From: JASFTV01 sp050050615
GTDB taxonomy: Bacteria > Desulfobacterota > DSM-4660 > Desulfatiglandales > HGW-15
Assembly (NCBI GenBank): GCA_050050615.1
Contig: JASFTV010000052.1
Span: 1-14,606, forward strand
Length of the DNA: 14,606 nt
Reading direction: 5' to 3'
Part shown: in pieces, positions 8,162 through 14,606 of the stretch
Layout of the letters: the number at the start of each line of letters is the position of its first letter
How positions within the stretch are numbered: the first letter of the stretch is position 1
Program-made: the position numbers and the translations under genes
Notes under the pieces: model-generated
What the model was told of the DNA's origin: nothing
Seen by the model: the letters and a program-made list of their open reading frames with translations, nothing else
Database searches by the model: none

Positions 8162-8189
8162 AGATATGTCACTCCATTTTTTCTGTTGA

Positions 8190-8218
8190 ATTATAACACA
8201 ACAAGGCTGTTATGGAAA
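8190..8218 (-). promoter_or_regulatory. Sigma-70-like promoter of the diguanylate cyclase gene
   Basis: On the minus strand, a perfect -10 box TATAAT occupies 8195-8190, preceded by a 17-nt spacer and a weak -35 box TTTCCA at 8218-8213 (4 of 6). The -10 box ends 28 nt upstream of the TTG start codon, so the leader would be short. It separates the cyclase from the acyl-CoA dehydrogenase remnant just upstream on the same strand. Confidence 0.55.
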
Positions 8219-8239
8219 CGAAAAATGTCTCTGTACCCA

Positions 8240-8635
8240 TCACATAGGGAAGTTATGAATGGGGTGCTCAAAGATCACAGAAGCCTCCCCGAACAGGTCG
8301 GCCGCCCACATTGTTACTTCCTCGGCTATTTTCACCGCCAGGTATTTGGCCAGAGATGATTCCAAACGGAAATTGTCGCCTCTGTCCAGAACCCAACAGG
8401 CCTTAAGAAGCGCAAGCCGGGCAGACTCGATTCTGGCATAGAAATAGGCAATCTCAAAAGCTTTCGCTTGTTGCTCAGCAATCCAGTGACCAAAGGCCTT
8501 CCGTTTCTTGGCATGGTCAATGCCCAACTCAAAGGCACCCATGGCGGTTCCCAGTGTTAGGGCGCTAATCGGAACCTTACTGTAAGTGAACATCTCGAGG
8601 ACTTGCTGAGCGGCAAATTCTTCTCCTTGAGCGGA
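8240..8635 (-). pseudogene. Acyl-CoA dehydrogenase remnant (truncated at both ends)
   Basis: The open stretch encodes about 131 residues of the C-terminal helical domain of an acyl-CoA dehydrogenase, the FAD enzyme that introduces a C2-C3 double bond in acyl-CoA. Recognisable pieces are GEEFAAQQVLEMFTYSKV, ALTLGTAMGAFELGIDHAKK, RKAFGHWIAEQQAKAFEIAY and LFGEASVIFEHPIHNFPM. The N-terminal ~230 residues are absent: a stop at 8638-8636 precedes the fragment and no dehydrogenase-like peptide appears upstream in any frame. At the other end, TGA interrupts right after HNFPM and the next in-frame residues do not resemble the missing ~50-60 residues, which normally include the catalytic-region helices and the EGT motif. 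The first ATG is 8593, with no good ribosome-binding site. It is almost certainly nonfunctional. Confidence 0.82.
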
Positions 8636-8689
8636 TCAACCTTCAAAAATCAGGTGTTTCTATCTCTAAAATACATGGGTCACCCCATT

Positions 8690-8717
8690 TTGGCTTGTAA
8701 CAAAACCAGGTTATGGT
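8690..8717 (+). promoter_or_regulatory. Possible weak promoter for the pdh operon
   Basis: TTGGCT (8690-8695), a 16-nt spacer and TATGGT (8712-8717) each match 4 of 6 consensus bases. They sit about 52 nt upstream of the first dehydrogenase gene and overlap no other gene. This is the best candidate I find in 8636-8768, but it is weak. An activator or another sigma factor could be used instead. Confidence 0.25.
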
Positions 8718-8768
8718 GCTTCACCGATACAGCCTTTGTTCATTTCATAAGCTAAAAGGAGTGAAACA

Positions 8769-9875
8769 ATGCCGAGAAGTAAAATCGAACTTCCCTACGA
8801 TGTGGAATACCTTTCGATTCTGGATGAGAAAGGTCAGCTAGACAAGGATCTCGAACCAGAAATCCCGGATGAGCTTACCCTCAAACTCCATCGGGCCATG
8901 CTTTCGGGGCGGAGATTTGATGAAAGACTTCTCAGCCTTCAAAGGCAGGGCCGGATAGGAACATTTGCGCCTATAACAGGCCAGGAAGCATCTCAGTTGG
9001 GCGCTGTCGCTGTGTTAAGGCCTTCTGATTGGATGACACCCTCTTTTCGAGAAATGGCGGCCGAGTTGTGGCGCGGCAAGAGCATGGAAACCATCATGCT
9101 CAACTATGGCGGCTTCGGCGTGGGGGGCGAGCCGGATGAAAAGCGAAATGACCTTCCTGTTTCAATACCCGTGGCGACTCAAGTCCTCCATGCAGTGGGC
9201 CTGGCTTGGGCCATCAAATACAGAAACAAAGATGACGTGGTCATAACTTTCCTCGGGGACGGGGGGACCTCTGAAGGGGATTTTCACGAAGGAATGAACT
9301 TTGCAGGGGTCTACCAAATCCCGGTCATCTTCGTGTGTCAGAATAACCAATGGGCTATCTCGGTGCCTCGCTCCAAGCAGACCCACTCTAAGACCTTGGC
9401 GCAGAAGGCGTTGGCTTATGACATTCCCGGCATTCAGGTCGATGGAAACGATGTGCTTGCCGTGTATGCCGCCGCGAGGGAGGCTGTAGAGCGGGCCCGG
9501 TCCGGTGGCGGCCCCACCATGATTGAGTGTGTCACTTATAGGTTGATGATGCACACCACAGCAGATGATCCAAAGCGATATCGCACGCAGGAAGAGGTTG
9601 AAGGGTGGAGAAAACGAGATCCCATCACGCGGTTCCAAAATTACCTCAAGAATAAGGGACTCCTTTCTGAGGAGAAAGTTGAGGCCCTTGAGGAAAAGAT
9701 CAAGGAAGAAATCCAGGCAGCTGTTGAAAGCGCTGAAGAAAAGATGAAGACGCTTGCCGATCCTCTTAGAATGTTTGAGCACGCCTATGCCGAAATGCCG
9801 GCATACCTCAAAGAACAGAGAGAGGAACTCAGACAAGACCTGGGGGCAACAAGCGAGGAGGAACATCATGGCTAA
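8769..9875 (+). CDS. pdhA: Pyruvate (2-oxoacid) dehydrogenase E1 component, alpha subunit
   Basis: Thiamine-diphosphate subunit that, with E1 beta, decarboxylates the 2-oxoacid and reductively acylates the lipoyl group of E2. The length, 368 aa, is typical of the two-subunit (alpha2beta2) E1 type. The ThDP/Mg motif is complete: GDGGTSEG at 163-170 and NN at 192-193, 28-30 residues apart. The family-typical TFAPITGQEASQLGAVAVL lies at 65-83, and the active-site loop YRLMMHTTADDPKRYRT at 257-273 resembles Bacillus-type PDH more than branched-chain enzymes. That makes pyruvate the likelier substrate, although acetoin or branched-chain 2-oxoacids are not excluded. The start is supported by AAAGGAG (8755-8761), 7 nt before ATG. 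It is the first gene of the operon, and its last codons overlap the E1 beta start by 8 nt. Confidence 0.93.
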   Translation: MPRSKIELPYDVEYLSILDEKGQLDKDLEPEIPDELTLKLHRAMLSGRRFDERLLSLQRQGRIGTFAPITGQEASQLGAVAVLRPSDWMTPSFREMAAELWRGKSMETIMLNYGGFGVGGEPDEKRNDLPVSIPVATQVLHAVGLAWAIKYRNKDDVVITFLGDGGTSEGDFHEGMNFAGVYQIPVIFVCQNNQWAISVPRSKQTHSKTLAQKALAYDIPGIQVDGNDVLAVYAAAREAVERARSGGGPTMIECVTYRLMMHTTADDPKRYRTQEEVEGWRKRDPITRFQNYLKNKGLLSEEKVEALEEKIKEEIQAAVESAEEKMKTLADPLRMFEHAYAEMPAYLKEQREELRQDLGATSEEEHHG

Positions 9876-10848
9876 GATGACGATGGTTCAGGCGCTGAAC
9901 CTGGCATTACGCCAGGAAATGGAAAAGGACGACAGGGTGATCGTTTTAGGCGAAGACGTGGGCGTTGACGGGGGCGTCTTCCGCGTCACGGACGGTCTCA
10001 TCGATCAGTTCGGTGATCAGCGGGCCTTGGACACGCCGCTGGCGGAATCCTGCATTGTCGGCATGTCCATCGGCATGGCCATTTATGGTCTCAGGCCGGT
10101 CTGTGAAATCCAGTTCTCAGGATTCAGTTATTTGAACTTCCACCAGATCGAATGTCATGCCTCGCGTATGCGATGGCGGTCTCAGGGGCGGTTCACCGTG
10201 CCCATGGTTCTCCGGACCCCATATGGCGGAGGCGTTCGAGCGCTGGAACACCACTCGGAAAGCCGAGAAACTTTTTGGGCACACATTCCAGGGCTTAAGA
10301 TGGTGATGCCATCAGGGCCCCGCAATGCGAGAGCTCTTCTAGTTAGCGCGATCCGCGACCCGGATCCTGTCATTTTCTACGAGGCAAAGGCCCTCTATCG
10401 CGCTTTCAGAGAAGAGGTTCCTGAGCAAGAAGAGACGATGCCTCTCGGGGAGCCTCAACTCGTTCAACAGGGCAGTGACCTTACCTTGATCTCTTACGGA
10501 GCGATGATGCGTCCGACATTGGAAGCGGCCCTGGAACTCAAAGAAAAAGATGGGGTTGATCCCGAGATCATCGATCTGCTAACCATTTCACCACTGGACG
10601 ATGCGTTGCTCATTGCATCCGTACAGAAAACAGGCAGGGCGGTGCTGATCCACGAGGCACCCCGCAGTTTTGGCCCAGCCGCCGAAGTTGTATCTCGCCT
10701 TGTGGAGAAGGCCTTTTTCTATCTTGAGGCGCCCATTGCCCGAGTCACAGGATTTGATGTCGTCATTCCATTGTTCAGCATAGAGAAGGCTTACTTACCG
10801 AACGCCCAACGTATTGTCCGGGCGGCCAGAAAGGTTTTGAGTACTTAA
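9868..10848 (+). CDS. pdhB: Pyruvate (2-oxoacid) dehydrogenase E1 component, beta subunit
   Basis: Beta half of E1, which binds the pyrimidine end of ThDP and completes the active site at the alpha/beta interface. I chose ATG 9868 because GAGGAGG (9855-9861) lies 6 nt upstream, the N-terminus MAKMTMVQALNLALRQEM aligns with the usual family start, and the resulting 326 aa is the standard length. The frame is open further upstream only because it overlaps pdhA. Key features: VLGEDVG at 26-32; RALDTPLAES at 52-61 with the conserved Glu60; GGGVRALEHHSES at 120-132 carrying the active-site His region; the C-terminal transketolase-type domain from about 195 (SDLTLISYGAMM); and LIHEAPRSFGPAAEV at 260-274. 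The 8-nt overlap with pdhA and 14-nt gap to pdhC indicate translational coupling and one transcript. Confidence 0.94.
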   Translation: MAKMTMVQALNLALRQEMEKDDRVIVLGEDVGVDGGVFRVTDGLIDQFGDQRALDTPLAESCIVGMSIGMAIYGLRPVCEIQFSGFSYLNFHQIECHASRMRWRSQGRFTVPMVLRTPYGGGVRALEHHSESRETFWAHIPGLKMVMPSGPRNARALLVSAIRDPDPVIFYEAKALYRAFREEVPEQEETMPLGEPQLVQQGSDLTLISYGAMMRPTLEAALELKEKDGVDPEIIDLLTISPLDDALLIASVQKTGRAVLIHEAPRSFGPAAEVVSRLVEKAFFYLEAPIARVTGFDVVIPLFSIEKAYLPNAQRIVRAARKVLST

Positions 10849-10862
10849 GGGGAGGAGAGAAT

Positions 10863-12143
10863 ATGGCTAGATCATTCAAACTGCCCGATTTAGGAGAAGG
10901 CATTCACGAGGGGGAGATTCTTGCCATTCACATCGCAGTGGGTGATGAAGTCAAGGAAGGAGATACCATCATGGAGGTGGAGACGGATAAGGCAGCGGTG
11001 GAGATCCCTTCCCCTTATACCGGCACGGTGGAACAAATTCTGGTCAAACCGGGCGATACCGTCAAGGTGGGCGACGTGCTCATGACCTTCAGCGGGGGCG
11101 AGGCAGAGGCGCCGGTGGAAGCTGAAAAACCGAAAGAAAAGCCATCCGAGGCTGCCCTAGCGGCTGCTCCCGAGCCCGTACCCAGTCAAAAAAGGGAGCC
11201 TGTGCCTGCGTCGCCTGCGACGCGGCGCTTGGCGCTGGAACTGGGTGTGGATCTTCATCTGGTCACCCCCACCGGCCCGAGCGGGTTGGTCACAGCCGAT
11301 GATGTCCGGGCTTTTGCAGAGAAGGGTGAAAAGGTCGTTGAAGCGCCTCCCGCACCGGCTGAGCCTGAAGGTGCTCGCCCGCTTATCGTCACGGCGCCAA
11401 AATTACCGGATTTTGCGAAGTGGGGTTCTGTACAGCGGGTTCCGTTGCGCTCCATTCGGAAGGCCACAGCCAAACAAATGGCGCTAGCCTGGTCCCAGAT
11501 CCCTCATGTGAGCAATCAGGATATGGTTGATATGACCAAACTGGATGCCTTTCGTCGGAAGCACAAGGGTGAAATTGAAGCCAAAGGCGGCAAGCTGACC
11601 CCGACGGTCTTTGTCCTCAAGGCGGTTGCCACAGCGCTCAAGGCGTATCCGAACTTCAACGCGACTCTGGATACGGAGGCAGAAGAGATCGTCATCAAAC
11701 ACTATTATCACATCGGCGTAGCCGTCAACACGAAGGACGGTCTCATTGTGCCTGTCGTTCGGGACGTTGACCGTAAGAGTATCATGGAACTCAGTATTGA
11801 GCTGAAGCATCTCATTGATAAGACGCGGGCCCGGAAGGCGACCCTAGAGGAGATGCAAGGAGGCACTTTTACAGTCACCAATGTGGGACCTATGGGCGGA
11901 GGGTACTTTGTGCCGATCATCAATTATCCCGAAGTAGCCATCTTGGGAACGGGTGCAGCACGCATGCAACCGGCAGTCATAGAAAGCGAGCAGGAAGGGT
12001 TTGAAGTTGTGCCTCGGCTGATGATGCCGCTCGTCCTTTGCATTGATCACCGGGTTCTCGATGGCGCGGATGCCATCCCGTTCATGCGAATGATCGTGGA
12101 AGCCATTGAGGATCCAGAAGAACTATTCATGATGATGACGTAG
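10863..12143 (+). CDS. pdhC: Dihydrolipoamide acyltransferase (E2) of the pyruvate/2-oxoacid dehydrogenase complex
   Basis: Core of the complex: it transfers the acyl group from lipoamide to CoA. Domain order in 426 aa: a single lipoyl domain at 1-78 with the lipoylated Lys43 in EVETDKAAVEI; an Ala/Pro/Glu linker at 80-115; a peripheral-subunit-binding domain at about 115-152 (PASPATRRLALELGVDL...TGPSGLVTADDV); a second Pro/Ala linker; and the catalytic domain at about 188-424 with FTVTNVGPMGGG (336-347) and the active-site DHRVLDG (395-401; His396, Asp400). One lipoyl domain is the usual number in many bacteria. The start is supported by GGGGAGGAG (10849-10857), 5 nt before ATG. The substrate, acetyl or branched acyl, is not decided by the sequence alone. 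It is the third gene of the coupled set and is followed by a repeat-filled gap before the E3 gene. Confidence 0.94.
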   Translation: MARSFKLPDLGEGIHEGEILAIHIAVGDEVKEGDTIMEVETDKAAVEIPSPYTGTVEQILVKPGDTVKVGDVLMTFSGGEAEAPVEAEKPKEKPSEAALAAAPEPVPSQKREPVPASPATRRLALELGVDLHLVTPTGPSGLVTADDVRAFAEKGEKVVEAPPAPAEPEGARPLIVTAPKLPDFAKWGSVQRVPLRSIRKATAKQMALAWSQIPHVSNQDMVDMTKLDAFRRKHKGEIEAKGGKLTPTVFVLKAVATALKAYPNFNATLDTEAEEIVIKHYYHIGVAVNTKDGLIVPVVRDVDRKSIMELSIELKHLIDKTRARKATLEEMQGGTFTVTNVGPMGGGYFVPIINYPEVAILGTGAARMQPAVIESEQEGFEVVPRLMMPLVLCIDHRVLDGADAIPFMRMIVEAIEDPEELFMMMT

Positions 12144-12222
12144 TCTTCTCGGTTACAAATTTAGCGGCAAGAGTTCGCCCCTCGTTGAGCAAGTTCAAGA
12201 CCGGAAGATGGTCGATGTATCC

Positions 12223-12381
12223 GAAATGCCAAATATCAAAGCTCAAATTTCAAATCAAAACCACCAGTGTCCGGTTAGCATTTTGCAAATATTAGTCGAC
12301 ACTGGCGTTGTAGAAAATTCTAACCGGACACTGCTGAATCAAAATGGAAACTCAACCGGTGGATTTCATATTTAGGATTTG
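12223..12381. repeat. AT-rich outer inverted repeat in the pdhC-lpd gap
   Basis: The 316-nt gap after pdhC holds no gene. GAAATGCCAAATATCAAA (12223-12240) is an imperfect inverted match of the stretch 12362-12381, which ends in GGATTTG; about 15 of 20 positions pair. Short CAAAT/TCAAA runs repeat through 12230-12260, and AATCAAAA occurs on both sides of the inner element (12253-12260 and 12337-12344). The inner 69-nt palindrome at 12265-12333 is nested inside. Downstream, GTCTGC (12394-12399) and GCAGGC (12405-12410) form a short hairpin. I see no good promoter for the E3 gene here. Confidence 0.4.
12265..12333. repeat. MITE-like 69-bp inverted-repeat element
   Basis: The ends are a perfect 14-bp inverted repeat: CAGTGTCCGGTTAG (12265-12278) and CTAACCGGACACTG (12320-12333). 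The match continues inward over ATTTT after one mismatch, to about 20 bp. A third copy of the outermost motif, GACACTG, lies internally at 12298-12304, next to a GTCGAC palindrome. The element has no coding capacity. Identical terminal repeats, small size and intergenic placement are what a miniature inverted-repeat transposable element or a solo IS-end derivative shows. No clear target-site duplication abuts the ends. Alternatively it is a transcription-attenuating hairpin between pdhC and the E3 gene. Confidence 0.65.
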
Positions 12382-12459
12382 ATTAAGTCGGCTGTCTGCT
12401 GATGGCAGGCGAGGCTGCTCAAGCTTCAAGACGGCGTACAAAAGGTGGAGGAAGTTCGC

Positions 12460-13890
12460 ATGGTGATGGGAGAATTGGTACAAGAGACGGAGGCCTTGGT
12501 GATTGGAAGTGGACCGGGCGGCTATGCCGCGGCCTTTCGGGCAGCGGATCTAGGCCTGGAAGTCATCATGGTTGACATGGCACCGCGGCCAGGAGGTGAA
12601 TGCCTTTATCGTGGTTGCATCCCTTCCAAAACATTGCTCTATTTGGCCGAACTCATCCATGACGCACGCCGTGCGCCGGGCATGGGGCTCACCTTTGGTG
12701 ACCCCAAGATTGATCTAGATAGGATCCGGACCTGGAAAGGAGAAGTGATTGACAAGCTTGGCAATGGTCTGGTGACCCTAGGCAATAAGCGCGGTGTGCA
12801 ATTGATACAGGGCAGAGCCGTTTTTGAAGGGTCTGACACGGTTCGTTTGCATGATTCAGAGGTGAGCCACATCAAGTTTCGCCGTGCCATCCTGGCAACC
12901 GGTTCTCGTCCAATCCCCTGGCCTGAAATCACTTATAACAAGGGGGGGCGTATCATGGATTCAGCCGGCGCCCTGAATCTAGAGGACATTCCCGACTCGC
13001 TCCTCATATTGGGTGGGGGCTATGTCGCCCTGGAACTGGGCACAGTATACGCCTCACTGGGTAGCCGAGTCACCCTTGCAGTCCGGAGTGACAGGCTTCT
13101 AAGGGGTGCCGACCCCGACCTTGCAGCCCCACTCATCAACAGGATTAAGGAGATTTTCGAAGCGGTTCATTTCAATACTCAGCCTTCGGAACTCAGGGAG
13201 CATGAAAAGGGTGTCGACGTAACGTGGGAAGAGGAAGCGGAGAAGACGCAGGAAACCTTTGACCGAGTCCTCGTTGCCATCGGGCGAAAACCCAACTCTC
13301 AGGGTATCGGCCTCGAAACCACGAAGGTCAAGGTCAATGAACGGGGCTTTGTGATCGTAGACGAGCAGCAACGGACTTCAGATGAGCGCGTCTTTGCAAT
13401 AGGAGATGTGGCCGGGGGGCCTATGCTGGCCCATAAGGCCTTTCGAGAGGGCAAGGTCGCCGCTGAGGTCATCGTGGGTGAACCCTCGGCGTTTGATGTG
13501 CGGGCGATCCCCGCTGTGGTCTATACGGACCCACAGGTTGCCTGGTGTGGCCTTACAGAGGAGGAGGCCCGCAAGCAGAACAGACCCATAAGGGTCGAGC
13601 GTTTTCCTTGGAAGTTCTCGAGTCGTGCAACGACCATGGATGCCCCGGAAGGCGTGACGAAGATGATTATTGACCCGGATACGCAGAGAATTCTTGGCCT
13701 TGGAATAACAGGTCGACACACCGAGGGAATGATCTCTGAGGGGGTTCTCGCAATTGAGATGGGCGCCCTGGCCCAGGATATGGCTCTCACCATTCATCCT
13801 CATCCGACACTTTCAGAGACGGTCGGAGAGGCGGCTGAGGTTTTCCTGGGCAGTGTCACCCATCTGTTGCCCAAGAAAGAGAGTAGATGA
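12460..13890 (+). CDS. lpdA: Dihydrolipoamide dehydrogenase (E3)
   Basis: FAD flavoprotein that reoxidises the dihydrolipoyl group of E2 and reduces NAD+. I chose ATG 12460, since GGAGG (12447-12451) lies 8 nt upstream, giving 476 aa, the usual length; an in-frame GTG at 12445 overlaps that site and is less likely. Motifs: FAD-binding GSGPGG at 16-21; redox disulfide GGECLYRGCIPSK with Cys48 and Cys53; NAD-binding GGGYVALELG at 185-194; second FAD motif VFAIGDVAGGPMLAHKA at 311-327; and C-terminal catalytic pair His448-Glu453 in HPHPTLSETVGEAAE. The common GGTCLNVGC version of the disulfide loop is replaced by GGECLYRGC, but both cysteines and the spacing are kept. It lies 316 nt after pdhC on the same strand, so it may share the pdh transcript or have its own promoter, which I could not identify. 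Confidence 0.94.
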   Translation: MVMGELVQETEALVIGSGPGGYAAAFRAADLGLEVIMVDMAPRPGGECLYRGCIPSKTLLYLAELIHDARRAPGMGLTFGDPKIDLDRIRTWKGEVIDKLGNGLVTLGNKRGVQLIQGRAVFEGSDTVRLHDSEVSHIKFRRAILATGSRPIPWPEITYNKGGRIMDSAGALNLEDIPDSLLILGGGYVALELGTVYASLGSRVTLAVRSDRLLRGADPDLAAPLINRIKEIFEAVHFNTQPSELREHEKGVDVTWEEEAEKTQETFDRVLVAIGRKPNSQGIGLETTKVKVNERGFVIVDEQQRTSDERVFAIGDVAGGPMLAHKAFREGKVAAEVIVGEPSAFDVRAIPAVVYTDPQVAWCGLTEEEARKQNRPIRVERFPWKFSSRATTMDAPEGVTKMIIDPDTQRILGLGITGRHTEGMISEGVLAIEMGALAQDMALTIHPHPTLSETVGEAAEVFLGSVTHLLPKKESR

Positions 13891-13911
13891 GGGTGCAAAT
13901 GACGTGTCTTA

Positions 13912-13980
13912 TCTAGCGAAGCTTCGTCTCAAACCGACGAGGCTTTTGCCAGGGATGGCCATTCCCCTCAAGGCGATATC
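13912..13980 (-). repeat. 69-nt dispersed repeat, copy B (inverted relative to copy A)
   Basis: The reverse complement of 5452-5520 with 8 mismatches in 69 ungapped positions (about 88% identity). It begins 21 nt after the E3 stop codon. The CGAAGCTTCG palindrome (13917-13926) is intact. The GCCTC/GAGGC stem seen in copy A is here GTCTC/GAGGC, with one pair weakened. Its last 29 nt also serve as the left outer arm of the large palindrome that follows. Confidence 0.8.
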
Positions 13981-14150
13981 TATAGGGTTCTCGGGAGGCG
14001 GACTGATCTTTGAGGGTTTGAGAGATCTTTGACTTCGTTGGAACGAGAAATTCTGCTAGGGCTTTCGTGGCGCAAACCCTCAAAGATCAGCCCGCTGGAA
14101 TCTCCGGTGAAACTCTTTTGAGATATCGCCTTTCGGGGAAAGGCCATCCC
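13952..14150. repeat. ~200-nt imperfect palindrome between convergent genes
   Basis: Two well-matched arm pairs share one axis. The outer arms 13952-13980 and 14122-14150 pair at 26 of 29 positions. The inner arms 13998-14020 and 14073-14095 pair at 22 of 23 positions (core TGATCTTTGAGGGTTTG). The spacers between outer and inner arms (17 and 26 nt) are less similar, and the loop is about 52 nt, including TCGTTGGAACGA (14035-14046). The region lies between the E3 gene (+) and the dehydrogenase remnant (-), so RNA from either strand could fold into a long hairpin. No U-tract follows directly, so classic intrinsic termination is uncertain. The gap 13891-14202 holds nothing else I can identify. 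Confidence 0.75.
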
Positions 14151-14202
14151 AGCTCCGCCAAAGACTTGACTTAAATGTTAAGATCTTGGGCTATGAAGAC
14201 AG

Positions 14203-14606
14203 CTAGAGCGGGGCGAACAGGCTCTTATCTCTCACCCTGTCCATGGCTAGATTGAGAGCAGCTTTTCTCGGCATGCGGTTCGAACTCAAGGACTCTTCCA
14301 GAACGGCCTTTGTGTTCCTAACCACCTTTCCTTGGACCATTTCAAAGACCTGCTCCTGGCTCCCCCCAATGTATTCGACATATGAACTGATTACCCCTCC
14401 CGCATTGGCCACAAAATCGGGCACCACCGTAATGCCTTTTTTGTGACACAACTTCTCCACTGAGAACGACATGGGGATGTTGCTCCCCTCCACGATCAGT
14501 TTGAATTGAAGGCGTCCAACATCCCCGTAATCGATCAGATATTGTCTATGACAACCACGGCTTTCATGCCTGTCTTTGCGTCGTAAACGGACAATACCTT
14601 TTCAGG
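14203..14606 (-). pseudogene. Glu/Leu/Phe/Val dehydrogenase remnant with internal deletion
   Basis: Two pieces of one amino-acid dehydrogenase (oxidative deamination of Glu or a branched amino acid, NAD(P)-linked) lie side by side in different frames. From the window edge, 14606-14538 reads PEKVLSVYDAKTGMKAVVVI plus DNI and then TGA; this matches the family's N-terminal region. From about 14523 down to 14203 another frame reads DVGRLQFKLIVEGSNIPM..., then ITVVPDFVANAGGVISSYVE, matching the C-terminal quarter through to a natural end (MDRVRDKSLFAPL). The roughly 260-300 residues between, including the catalytic Lys region and the NAD-binding fold, are missing. An apparent open frame from GTG 14493 gives only 96 aa and no catalytic centre. 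The very N-terminus is beyond the window. Confidence 0.8.

Noticed and set aside
8675..8688. ATGGG-TCAC-CCCAT palindrome upstream of the pdh operon as a repressor operator
   Set aside because: The arms are only 5 bp and do not match a regulator site I can name; such short palindromes are expected by chance, although the position just upstream of the candidate promoter is suggestive.
12144..12222. Intrinsic terminator directly after pdhC
   Set aside because: No GC-rich stem followed by a T run is present; only the later inverted repeats could act as a barrier.
13754..14032. Plus-strand open frame of 92 codons ending in the gap after lpdA
   Set aside because: It starts inside lpdA in another frame and its tail is a translation of the dispersed repeat (LAKLRLKPTR-like peptide).
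1..14606. A novel defence, biosynthetic or mobile multi-gene system
   Set aside because: All intact genes fall in well-known families with ordinary domain architectures; no nuclease, toxin-antitoxin, integrase, reverse transcriptase or CRISPR pattern was seen.

Overview
The window reads as chromosomal DNA of a Gram-negative bacterium. The evidence is an RND inner-membrane pump followed by a TolC-type outer-membrane partner, plus two predicted lipoproteins. The protein style, the repeat-rich intergenic gaps and the gene set (zf-TFIIB protein, SH3/coiled-coil lipoprotein, three-gene 2-oxoacid dehydrogenase) suggest a Desulfobacterota/deltaproteobacterial lineage. That placement is an inference from protein flavour, not a search result.

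Layout. 1-4430 (+): the 3' nine-tenths of an HAE1-type RND efflux permease, then a TolC-family outer-membrane lipoprotein, in one operon. 4431-4785: gap with a REP-like palindrome. 4786-5112 (+): small TFIIB-type zinc-finger protein. 5113-5556: gap with a degenerate palindromic repeat, a good sigma-70-like promoter and a 69-nt dispersed repeat in the predicted leader of the next gene. 5557-6417 (+): coiled-coil/SH3 lipoprotein. 6434-8161 (-): membrane diguanylate cyclase (Cache-HAMP-GGDEF), convergent with the lipoprotein and with its own promoter. 8240-8635 (-): acyl-CoA dehydrogenase remnant. 8769-12143 (+): E1 alpha, E1 beta and E2 of a pyruvate (2-oxoacid) dehydrogenase complex, tightly coupled. 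12144-12459: gap with a MITE-like inverted repeat. 12460-13890 (+): E3 dihydrolipoamide dehydrogenase. 13891-14202: a second copy of the 69-nt repeat, in opposite orientation, merging into a ~200-nt imperfect palindrome. 14203-14606 (-): glutamate/leucine-type dehydrogenase remnant in which N-terminal and C-terminal pieces are joined out of frame.

How it works together. The pump and TolC-like protein would form a tripartite exporter with a membrane-fusion protein that is probably just upstream of the window. The four dehydrogenase genes supply a complete complex converting a 2-oxoacid, most likely pyruvate, to acyl-CoA, CO2 and NADH. The cyclase makes c-di-GMP in response to an unknown periplasmic signal.

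I see no convincing new multi-gene system, CRISPR array, tRNA, rRNA or intact transposase. The unusual content is in the gaps: several different palindromic repeats, one shared in inverted orientation between two gaps 8.4 kb apart, and two decayed catabolic genes on the minus strand flanking the dehydrogenase operon.
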